Assembly (NCBI GenBank): GCA_013397795.1 | Contig: VZTJ01005469.1 | Span: forward strand, 613,713-677,712 | Direction of reading: 5' to 3' | Source of the DNA: Orthonyx spaldingii | Taxonomy: Eukaryota > Chordata > Aves > Passeriformes > Orthonychidae | DNA: 64,000 nt | Part shown: positions 54,701 to 64,000 of the stretch, piece by piece | Numbering within the stretch: the stretch's first letter is position 1 | How the letters are laid out: the number at the start of each line of letters is the position of its first letter | Made by a program: the position numbers and the translations under genes | The notes under the pieces: generated by a model | What the model saw: the letters and a program-made list of their open reading frames with translations, nothing else | Told to the model about the DNA's origin: nothing | Databases searched by the model: none

Positions 54701-57700
54701 GCTCCAGGTCGGCCAAAAAAAAGGTCAGATGAAGATGACTGTTTCCCTGCCAACCTTGTGATGTTTCAGCCAGGATTTGATGCAGTCTGATTGATATGTC
54801 CAAATAAAATTCTCCTATGAGCTGGCCACATTCCTGAATGCTAGCTTAAATCTCACAATAGGACAGTGACACTCCTGGAAGTCCAAAACTGCTGCCTGTG
54901 CCCTGCCATTCTCTGCAGAAACCCCTTTGCCCCCACACCTTCCCACATCAGTCTGTCCATGCCAGAGCTGTACTGGTAGCTATAGAGGGATTGCCCAAGA
55001 CACAGTTTGGCTTTCTCTGTGCTGTGTGTAACTGCAGCTGTATCTTTCTCCTCATCTCTGTAACATCTCATACAGCTTTCTTGTCTTTGTTTCCCCTACC
55101 TTTATCCTGTTTGTGTTTTTCTTTCCGTTGGAGACACAGCCACCATTTCCAGCCAGAGCCTTTTGCCTTTATACATGTGGTATCAGCAGTTGTACATCCC
55201 CACCAAGTGCTTCAGCAACCTCTGTTCAGGGCAGCGATGCATCCCAGCAAGCTGAACCAGGGCTCCTGCCAGCCCTGCTGTGGGCTCATGGTGTGCTCCT
55301 GAACAAACCCCTCATCCCCCATCAGATTCCTCACTGACCTGGGACACCAGCTGCCTTTGCTGCACAGACACAGACAAATCACATCCAAGTGTGGGTTGCA
55401 CAGGGGGAAAACCTTTTCCAACCCCGGGTATAGGCTAAAGCCCAACTCCCAGTCTCAGTCTGCAGCTCCATCCCTCCCATCATCCGAGGGAGTTGCCTGC
55501 AGTGCTGATGTGTCTCCATGGCTGCCATGCCCAGAGCACACAAACCCTGGTTTCGACATAGATCCTGTTGTTAAAGGTGTCTGTAAACATACTTTTCCAC
55601 TTTCTACTGCTTGTGTTTTGGGGTTTTTTCCTCAGTGCCCAGGAGGCTGCTACTTAAAAGCCTTGATCCCCTGCAGAGTACAGTGGGAAGATACCCCATG
55701 TTCCACTCCAGTGCACTGGCCTCTGTGGAAAGGAGGATGGCAGAAAACCCATGTCTTCCAAAATAATCTATATTTGCTACATCCTTAATCTCATCTGTTC
55801 ATGGTCCCCCAGGGTGTTGTGGTTCCTCTTTGTCCTAATTTTATTTGTACAGAAACAAGGTGAAAGAAAGGAGGAGGGAGAGATAAGGAGACAGGGAGAA
55901 GAGAATCATCTCTGCTCTTTCCCTCCACAGTGCTTACATCCAATTCCAGGTATGTTCAAGGCTGCCTCTCCAGGGAAAGATGGCCTCAGGGCACCCAAGG
56001 ACTCAGTATCCAAAGGTGTTCTTGTGTTTATCCTTTTCATGGATGAGGACCTTCAACAGGCACCCTCATGTGGCACCCGCTGCCTCAGCCATCCAACAGG
56101 CAACCTCTCCCTTAGCCACTCCCAGACATCTCTGGTCAGCACGCATGAGCAGTATGAGATAACGTCTTTCATGTCCTGTGCTGACAATGTAGGAGTTTAT
56201 ATTTCTCCTTTTCTACTCTGTGTGTCCAGGAGCAGCTTGCCAGCTATCAGAAATGGAAGAAGTTTCCCAGACGTACTGCAGGGATGCAAATGAGTTGTTT
56301 GCATAAACAAGTGTTTGCGCCTGTCCTTTTTCAGAGTAATTCCTTTTATTAACCAAACCACTTTTCCAGTTTGCCAAGATCATTATCATTATCATTATTC
56401 CTGTGCTTCGGGGCAGTGCATCCCAGTTCATCATCATGTGTACATGTCAGAAGCACATGCCACAGTCCAGCATTCAGGTCAACAATAAAAACACTAATTG
56501 GGACCAGACTGAGAAAAAAAAATAATAAAAAATCAAGCACTCCTAAAGTTTGCTTGAAGTATCTCATCAATGTGGCCAGAAGTCACTGGCAGCAGATGCA
56601 ATCATCCAACAAAGTCTGCATCCACCGTCTAGTAATATCATTTAAACCATGCTCTGGAAAGCCTCACAGGAGAAGGTTTAAAAAGACTCAGCAGTGCCAA
56701 GTGATGTGCCAGGTGTCCTGCTCCTGCATGTCAGCATCACCTCTTACCTTGTTACAGGGGAAATCATGTTGTTATAGTACAATTTGCTGTGCAGGTGTCA
56801 TGATGCACTTTTTGAGTCTTCTGTTACATTTCCTGCCTTCATCAAATTTTCAGAGGTAATTACAAATTATTCTGGGATTGACTGAGCCAACTCTTGCATT
56901 GTTTGAAGATCAATTTTGTCAGGTCATGACAACCTGTCAGTGTCTCACAGCTGTGTGTTCTTCTCCTCCCCTTGGCTATCTCATTGGTTGCTATTACTGT
57001 TTAACATCTAGCTCAAAAATGCAGCCTGCACCTCAAAATTAAGACCTATGCAAATACAGAATTAACCACTTTAGCCCTTCCAGTGCCAAAATTTGCTTCC
57101 TGTTTTTCCACTTTGAGTCTCACAGGCAGCTAATGCTATATGTATTTACATGGACTAGCAGTATATCAGCTTGTACGGTCACACTGAAACCTTGCATGGA
57201 CTAAAAACTGGGGGGAAAAGGCAAAAACTAAACAGAAAAAGCTTCCACTGTTTTCTTTAAAATTTATTTTCTTTATTGAAAATATACTTTTAAAGAGCAG
57301 CAACAAACTGGTCTTTTCTTGGCATACCTATGAACCCCTAAATAGCACAGAAGCACAAATTTAAGTTTTGGATCGGCCTGAGGCATTCCACAACGAAGCA
57401 GCCTCAAAGGAGGAATGCCAGCCACTGTTCATATCCTTTGAACATACACTTGCAAACTTGCATGAAGGTGCAGGTTGTAAATGCCAGATATGTTTCAGCT
57501 GCCTCTACCTCCCCATCATCCGGCTCCTGCTTGATTCAAACAGCCCACTGCAAACTAAATAACTTGGCAGAAGGTCAGCTGTGTGACAAGTTGCTTGTGA
57601 GATTGAGGGTAGTGGACTTTATGCCTTACACTGGCAATACATCAAGGACAGGGTACTGCAAAACACAGACCTTGTCTTTACCAAAAGTGTGTTTGAGAAA

Positions 57701-58085
57701 AGGCATTAACTTGCCAATGCTCACCAAGTGCATGAATATCCTACTGGTGCTTTTTCTCTCAGACAACTTGCAAGCATGGCCTTCATTAATTAGCCTTCCC
57801 ACACTGGTGCCTGCAAAGTTGGCAACACAAGCAGGGCAAGAGCATAACCACCATACTGCTGCACTTCTGGCAGGCACAGCACAGTGTGGTGCTTTTAACA
57901 GAGCAGGTCTTGATGTCAACACCAGGCTCAATAGATAGCTTTGGGATTTGCCAGACAGGCAAAAGCACTTCAAATGTGTTGTACCACCAAAACACTCGAG
58001 TGGCATGGGCACTTTTTTGGCAGGTCATCACTACCATCACTTCTCCTTAGCCAGTAGACAGAAAAGCTCATATGCCCCTCTCTCA
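51723..58085. other. Intergenic, no gene recognised
   Basis: No exon with a recognisable product. The longest open frames (143 codons at 55357-55788, 180 codons at 55751-56293, 166 codons at 57438-57938) show no domain or splice structure. An ATCATT triplet of hexamers lies at 56379-56396. At 57262-57276 the minus strand has AATAAA in an AT-rich block, which could be a minus-strand 3' end, but no exon supports it. Confidence 0.6.
56379..56396. repeat. (ATCATT)3 simple repeat
   Basis: Three copies of a hexamer, followed by ATTCC. A minor microsatellite. Confidence 0.8.
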
Positions 58086-58842
58086 TCTGGCCAGTTGTAT
58101 TGGATTTGTATGGCAAGACTTTGGTAGCAAGATGTCCACTTCTGTGAGGAGATGCCAGAAGTTTCCCCTATGTCTGACGGAGCCAAGGTCAGCCAGTTCC
58201 AAGACAGACCTGCCACAGATCAAGCCCAAGCCTACTGGTAAGGGTGGTAGTGCCTCGGGGATAACAGATTATAAAGGGGGAAAAAACTGCTGCACAACAG
58301 CAGCCGAAGAGAGGAGTGAGAATATGTGAGAGGGACAGTTTTGCAGACACCAAGGTCAGTATAGAAGAAGGGGCAGGAGGTGCTCCAGAAGCCAGAGCAG
58401 AGATTCCCCTGCAGCCTGCGGTGCAGACTATGGTGAGGCAGGATGTTCCCCTGCAGCCCATGGAAGTCCACAGTGCACAAATCCACCTGCTGCCTATGGA
58501 GCCCGATGTTGGCCAGCACTGGCATGCCGCAGCCTCTCTAGAGAGCGTCCTGCAGAGAACAACTCTTCCAGAGGCAATTGCAGGACTCCCTGGCAGGGGG
58601 TGACTGCAGCAAGCAGTATCAGCTCTTGTGATTTCAGCTCTTAGCAGTTCAGATCTTGTGATTTCAGCTCCTTGCGATATCAGCTCTTTGCAGGTCACCC
58701 AAGGCCGACTCAGGGACAGAGAGATGAGGGGACTCGTTTGGTAATTCCACTGAGGTAGTTTTATTGTCCAACAACCTCCGCAAAGGGGAAGCCAAGAGCC
58801 AGAATACCCACAAGGTCCAGGGCAGAGGCAGGGGCTTTTATG
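58086..58842 (-). mobile_element. LTR-like R/U5 joined to a common bird interspersed repeat
   Basis: On the minus strand a TATA-like cataaaag (complement of 58835-58842) is followed by AATAAA (complement of 58760-58765). About 75 bp separates them, the same layout as the LTR at 47 kb. The sequence then continues to about 58086 through GCTGAAATCACAAGAGCTGA-type units and a stretch with ctgcaggggaatctctgctc. I recognise that stretch as a repeat seen in many bird transcripts, probably LTR-derived, but I cannot name the family. There is no U3 before the TATA box: envelope sequence abuts it at the ambiguous base 58869. Ends are approximate. Confidence 0.65.
58618..58693 (-). repeat. Short degenerate tandem units inside the LTR-like element
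   Basis: The plus strand shows about five imperfect units of 14-17 bases built on tcagctcttgtgattt (cagctcttagcagt, tcagatcttgtgattt, cagctccttgcgata, tcagctctttgca). Confidence 0.75.
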
Positions 58843-58865
58843 GGGAAGGCAGGGGGTGGGGTGAA

Positions 58866-59374
58866 AGCNTACAATAAGAATTACAATGAAAATCCATAAA
58901 GAACCCTTAACTAAAGAAAGTGCCCACCCTTGGAGTCCCCATTGTCCAAGAAAGTCATTGAGACCGTCTGTGAATTTTTCTTTGGCCTTGATTTGGTGGA
59001 CTTGATCTTTTAGCAGCTGGATGTTCTTTGAGATGGAGTCACTACGTGATGTTAAATCAAAACAGCACTTGCCTTCATAATCTTGACAGCCATGTCCATG
59101 GGCTAGGAGCAGGAAGTCGATGGCTGCCCGGTTTTGCAGTGTCGTGTGTCTGGTGTTTTCTTCATCTTGGAGGAGATCGCTAAGGGCGGTGGATGTTGCA
59201 TTGGCCTGCTTGCTAAGCCAGCACCCCAGGTGATTCAACTCACCGAGAGCTTTGGCAGCGGCTACCCAAGGTAGAAGCAGGGAGACTGCTACCCTTTTTT
59301 CTTTACTCCAATTAATAACTTGAGAATCACAATTTTCATCAATGGAGGGCCCCATGCCAGAGCAGGCAATTGCC
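58866..59374 (-). pseudogene. Endogenous retroviral envelope remnant, transmembrane subunit
   Basis: The minus-strand frame (first Met at 59355) has the hallmarks of a retroviral envelope TM subunit. A basic KEKR lies near residues 18-21, where the surface/TM cleavage would be. A hydrophobic fusion-peptide-like stretch follows at 22-40, then an immunosuppressive-type motif LQNRAAIDF at 73-81, then a CX6CC motif (residues 90-98). A helical region follows, and a membrane anchor (WIFIVILIV) ends at the ambiguous base 58869. The LQNRAAIDF to CX6CC block is most like alpharetrovirus-type avian envelopes. The surface subunit is missing: a stop at 59372-59374 closes the frame upstream. The cytoplasmic tail is absent or replaced, since the frame runs into LTR sequence. 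Gag and pol are not seen. I infer an incomplete, non-functional provirus fragment. Confidence 0.85.
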
Positions 59375-62300
59375 TAAAGGAGGCTGTGACCCTGTGGGAA
59401 GCCCTGTTTTTCACTTTCCCTAACAAAGAACAGCACTGGCATGGAAAGGTTGTGGAACCCTAAATGCCCATCATGTGCAAAAGCCCTTCAGAGGATGCTT
59501 TCTCCCCAGACTCCCCACCAACAAGGTCCATCCTCCAAGCTCAATCTGCAGGTGATGGCTGGGATGCATCCTGGTGAACCTGGTACGTGCTCATTTCAAA
59601 AGGCTTTGGTGCAGCTTCTCCCATTTTTGAAGTCTTGTCAGCATTTCTAAGAAAAAGGAGTAAAATGTTAAAGACAAGGTGTGGGCTCCAAAATAGCTCC
59701 ATGTTTTGCCTAATAAAACTCTTCCTGAAGCTGTTAACTGAGCTTCTGGATCTGTTGTTAGTAACAAAGCAGTGGAGGTAATGCATTCAAAAAATTAACT
59801 CTATACCTCATTTAAAAACTCTTTATCCTATGAAGCTGCCTTTTTTGAGCCTCTTATCCTTTTTAAAGGATAAAAAGGATGTTTTAAAACAAAAGGGAAA
59901 TTCACCTCCTGCACTGCCTGGGGCCCTGCTATAAGCCAGAAGTTTGGGCTGACTGTGACCTTTGGGTACTGCTGAAATCTACCTAAAAACACTCCCTGCA
60001 TTTGGAGTGATACTGCACAATCAAGGTCATCCACCTGGGAAAGCAGCAGCTTTGTTTTTTTTAAAAATGTGCAGAGCATTGTCTCCAGACTGTCCAGTCA
60101 CTTGTCTCCTGTTGGAGCAGTGAGTAACTTCTGGGAAGGCAGGACTCTCTCCCAAAATCCCACAGGGTGCACCCCATGTTTTTCTGAGATGCCAGCCAGC
60201 AATCAGTTCCTACCATCCAGATCAACTACATAGTCTTGTTCAAATCCAGCAACAAGGATTTAACCCACGGATTCAACCTACACAATGAAGGTGGATGTGG
60301 TTTTAGCTGGCCACTTTCCTGAAAAGTTCTCCCTGGGATTTGCAATTTTGTAAACAACTCTGCCAGAAAAATGGTTTGCTCAGAAGCATGCACAGCACAA
60401 ACACATGACCAAAACCCTTTCAGCTGTAAAATAATAGAGATTCTCAGAACTTGGTTTTACTTATACAAAGCACTGCTTTGTTACCTTGTGACTGTACAAG
60501 TAGGATAAGGAGTTTTAAAAGGAATATGTCATTGAAGGATAAAGACGTTACTACATTAGGTAGACATATTCAGATAACTACATGAAAACATAGGGATGGT
60601 GTAACCATGGGAGATGGCAACCATCTCGCACCATTAGCACAAAGTGGGGCTTGTAAAAGAGAAGAGGAAGGGACTTGTGTTCCTTAAATTTTTTTGGTAA
60701 CAAAAATAATACAAATACTACAAATACAGGTGAATATGGATCACAGAAGGGAGACGAGAAGTGTTCGCCACCTTGGCTTTAACTTGGGGAGTTTCTAGTG
60801 AGAAAAGGGGGATGATGATGAAAAGCATCCCAAACACTGAGTTTCACCTATTCTTTCAGCTGCATGCCCTGTTTACCCAGTGCCCACTTTTGTACACTGC
60901 TCTGCATTTGTGGCTCTATCATGAAAAACGTTATTTTGATTGCCAATTTTCATCATGGGTGGCACCTTTCCTTCTCATTCGAGTGGGCTGCCCCTGCCTC
61001 CTTAAATACAAAATGTCAAGAAGGGTATTTAATTTCTACCAAAAGCAAAAGTGCTGACCTTCAGTCAGACCCCACCAATAGGCCCAGCACGACAGGAAAC
61101 TCCAGCATCACTCCAGCACTCATCCCTGGTGGACCACTGCTCCACTGACAAAATTGGACAGGATCATCTGCAAGGACTAATCCCGGCACTGTTCTCCTTC
61201 CCTGATGCATTAGGCCACTGGGTCTCAGCAGCTGGCCTGAAGGCAATGAAAAGCATTGTCCTTTACTGGCATCATCTGCCTTTGGCAGGTGCAAAAAAGG
61301 CATAGTTTAAAAAAAGAGAAAGAAGGCAAGCAATGTTTAAAAAAAGAGAAAGAAGTTGACCTCAGTTGTCATCAGCTGCCAAGACGCCGCTCCCAAGTAA
61401 GGGGGTACTTACCCATCGAAACCTCTTGCACAAAAGCTCCTGCAGAACACAGAGCTCGTCTCCACTGGGCAGGATAGCTATTCCTTTCCTAAAAAGAAGC
61501 CATGGTCTGAGCTGCACCTTTGGGTTGACTTATTTTGCCCCAACCCAGGCAGTGAAGAACCAATGGGAGGAGAGTGGTGTGCAGTCAACTCCAGCAGCAC
61601 AAGGTTTAGGGCCTTCACTTTTTCAACCAAAGTCAGAGGAGCTCAGCTTCTACATCAGCCAGGTGGATTCCTTCTCAGTCATTGTTAATTTCTCTTGTTT
61701 TCTTGAAGGGTTTTGTTTGGTTTGTTTTTTACCTCTCTGCTACAGTGTTTTCAGGTCTCCATAGTGAAGCAAATTTCAGTTGGACAGTCAACAGCAGGTT
61801 TTCCTCCTGCAGACCCAGGCAGATCATCCTGTATCACACCCTACATCTGCTGGATCTTGAGGGCTTGGGGATATAAATTAGCTTTCACCTAAAATCTTTG
61901 GTGTTGTAGTGGTGTGGTGAGGTGAAAGCTGGCCAGGTGCACGGCTGCTACAGCAAACTCATGCTGTGCTTGGAGGATTAGGCTGATTTTTCATCTGCCT
62001 CTGCACCTCAGTGGCAGGGAGAGGTCCCTGGGTGTGATCCACGCTGCAGCTGGCTAGGCAGTACCAGGAATCCAGCCTTTTCCTGGGTGTCAGCTGAAGC
62101 ACCAATAGCTAATGCAGCTGAGTAATGAAAAAATTATTTCCACAGTTGCCACTCAGTTGCAACAGCAGCCCCAAGGTTCTACAGAAACCCACAGAAATAT
62201 GTGTAATTGCAAAGGTACTCCTGCCCCCTACTCCTGGCTCCAGTACCAGCACAGACTTGCTCTGACCTGCTGAGGCATCATTGCATGTGCCCTGTCTGCA

Positions 62301-64000
62301 ACCACTCCAGGGCACCACTGGCAATAATAAGACCTCGAGGTAGCTGGACCTCTGGTCTGGCTCAGCACAGCCTCTTCTGTGCTCCTACATCACGTAAATG
62401 ATTGCTGCAGACTCCTTTGGCTCCCTTTGAAACCTCTCCATTTTCCAGAACTCCTAGGGATGAAGAAGCTACACACAGTTTTCTAGAGAAAATAATGCCA
62501 TGCCTATTCCCTGTTTGGCTTTAGTATTCCCCTATTTAATACCCTTAGTGCATGACAGCACGGAAAATACCCATTTCCTGCTGAAGAACACATCAAAGAC
62601 CTAAGTAAAAACAAAAATATTAATTGATCACCTCTGTCTTCTTAAGTCAGTTAGCAATTTTCTATCCTCAAGCTCTTTGCCACTCTTTTTCACCCATCAC
62701 CATGTGACTCTGCATTTAAGGAGCCTTTCTCATTGTTATGTCCTGCTTGCCGGAGATTTTGATCACATATTAAGGAGCCTTAATCAAAGGGCAAGCCTGC
62801 CTAACTTGAGCTCTGCACTGGTTGCTGATGAAACCAGCTTTTCATTTGACTTGTACTGGATTCAGTTCTTGAACGCCATTTTCCTTCTGTTTCACAATCA
62901 AATTGGATTTCCAGGTGGAGAAGCCCCCTTGCTCTGATGCAGTGCTAGAGGAGACACTAAGTCCAAAAAGCGCTTTCTGGCCTCTCTCCAGACAGCGCCA
63001 TGCTTACTTTTACATTTCCCCTCATGTAAAGTTGATTACACATGTGCACCCACACATACATATGTGTATGCACACAGGCACTTGCACAGGCATGATCAGA
63101 TGAGGATGTGGACAGATCACCAGCTGAGGAGCCCCCATTCCCCTAAGCCTGAACCTTGGCAGGAAGACATCACAGATATGGAGACATCACAGCCCCTCGT
63201 CCCAGGCCTGGTGAGGGTTATAGAAAGAACCTGGTGGGGTTTATTGGGAGTACATCTTGCTGTGGTGCAAATGAGAACACATGACCCAGAAAGGCTGGTA
63301 CCAAAACCCCAGAGGCTTCAGGATGTCCCTCTCATGGTTCCAAGGGCTCTAGGGAAAAATGTCCATACATGAGACCCAGAGTTTTGTCTCCCAAACCCCA
63401 GGTGCAGCCAGCTCCTAGCAGCTGGAGCAGGCTGCTCCCCAGTCTGAGAGACCTGTCCCCAGAATCAGAGTGACTGGGATGCCCTGGTGGGTATATGTGT
63501 AAGCACTACAAATACTTTACCCTAAAGCCCTCAGAAAAGGACTTTAATACCTGAGCTGACTTCTTAGGCTGTCAGGCACAAAAGATTTCAGTGATGTTAA
63601 AGAAACCAAAATGAGAGTAAAGCGGAAGAAAGATTAACCTTACTTCCCTTCAGGTCTATGCTTTCCTGTGGTTGATGCAAACTCCTCTGGTACCTGATCG
63701 CATTTTATTTCACTGATGATGACTTCCATGTCAGGTGGGCCACAAAGTAAAAAGGGTCTGAATAATTTATTATTGACCTGACAGGGGAAGAAGCAAATAA
63801 TGAACACATTGTTGTCAAGAAGACTTTAACAGAAAAATAAATGTTTCACTGCGGATTAGAAATGATTTCTGCTGATAAATGATGGCCAGCTGTGACCACT
63901 GATAAAAACCCTGCTCAGCCCAATGTCCCAGCTCTGGGGTTTCCCTACAGTGCTGGTACAATGGTATTTGTGGCATACACCACCATGCACTGGAAAACCC
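59375..64000. other. Intergenic, no gene recognised
   Basis: No further retroviral coding sequence follows the envelope remnant, and no host exon is recognised. It holds an inverted-repeat cluster at 59855-59880, a 21-bp direct repeat at 61305 and 61335, and a CA/TG-rich stretch near 63045-63090. I looked for thioredoxin exons (the expected neighbouring gene family), in particular the WCGPC active site, and saw none. Confidence 0.6.
61305..61355. repeat. 21-bp direct repeat, two copies 30 bp apart
   Basis: An identical 21-base unit (gtttaaaaaaagagaaagaa plus g) occurs at 61305-61325 and 61335-61355, separated by nine bases. It looks like a local tandem duplication of 30 bp. Confidence 0.9.

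Noticed and set aside
55357..56293. 143- and 180-codon plus-strand open frames
   Set aside because: No domains, no splice structure, no codon pattern; within chance for GC-rich intergenic DNA.
57262..57276. Minus-strand AATAAA as the 3' end of a neighbouring gene
   Set aside because: No coding exon or downstream cleavage element supports it, and such hexamers are frequent in AT-rich DNA.
60611..60627. Small hairpin gagatgg-caa-ccatctc
   Set aside because: A 7-bp stem is expected many times by chance in 64 kb and no context supports a role.
1..64000. CRISPR arrays, operons, tRNA or rRNA genes
   Set aside because: The window is vertebrate DNA with spliced exons. I saw no spaced direct-repeat array and no tRNA or rRNA signature.

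Overview
The window is vertebrate genomic DNA, almost certainly from a bird. Three lines of evidence support this: exons with GT/AG introns, three antisense CR1 LINE fragments of the avian type, and an avian-type endogenous retrovirus fragment next to a repeat that I recognise as common in bird genomes. That repeat makes a songbird or another non-galliform bird my best guess, but the sequence does not prove the order. One ambiguous base (n) at 58869 shows that this is a draft assembly.

Positions 1 to about 45.24 kb hold the 3' part of one large plus-strand gene, which I identify as SVEP1 (polydom), a secreted extracellular-matrix protein. I could assemble 22 coding exons from 3162 to the stop codon at 42720-42722. 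Joined, they give 6,297 nt, an exact multiple of three: 2,098 residues plus the stop. The order is: the end of the pentraxin domain; two CCP (sushi) modules; one calcium-binding EGF; thirty CCP modules, of which fourteen lie whole in a single 2.78 kb exon; three EGF modules; and a short basic tail ending GFYPF. The VWA, ephrin-like, HYR, early EGF and most of the pentraxin regions lie upstream of the window. A 3'UTR of about 2.5 kb probably ends at the AATAAA at 45220.

From about 45.25 to 64 kb I find no host gene. This intergenic part holds a probable ERV LTR (about 46.79-47.32 kb, minus), a CR1 fragment (50.78-51.72 kb, minus), and a retroviral transmembrane-envelope remnant joined to R/U5-like LTR sequence and a known bird repeat (58.09-59.37 kb, minus). 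It also holds some simple repeats. In mammals the gene beyond the 3' end of SVEP1 is in the thioredoxin cluster (TXNDC8/TXN); none of it is visible here.

I found no new multi-gene system. The most interesting points are within SVEP1: two CCP exons that human SVEP1 seems to lack, an altered form of the integrin alpha9beta1-binding segment in CCP21, and four extra cysteines in the CCP23-CCP29 stretch. Comparisons with human SVEP1 rest on recall of the protein and need an alignment. The envelope/LTR join falls exactly on the ambiguous base and may be an assembly artefact.
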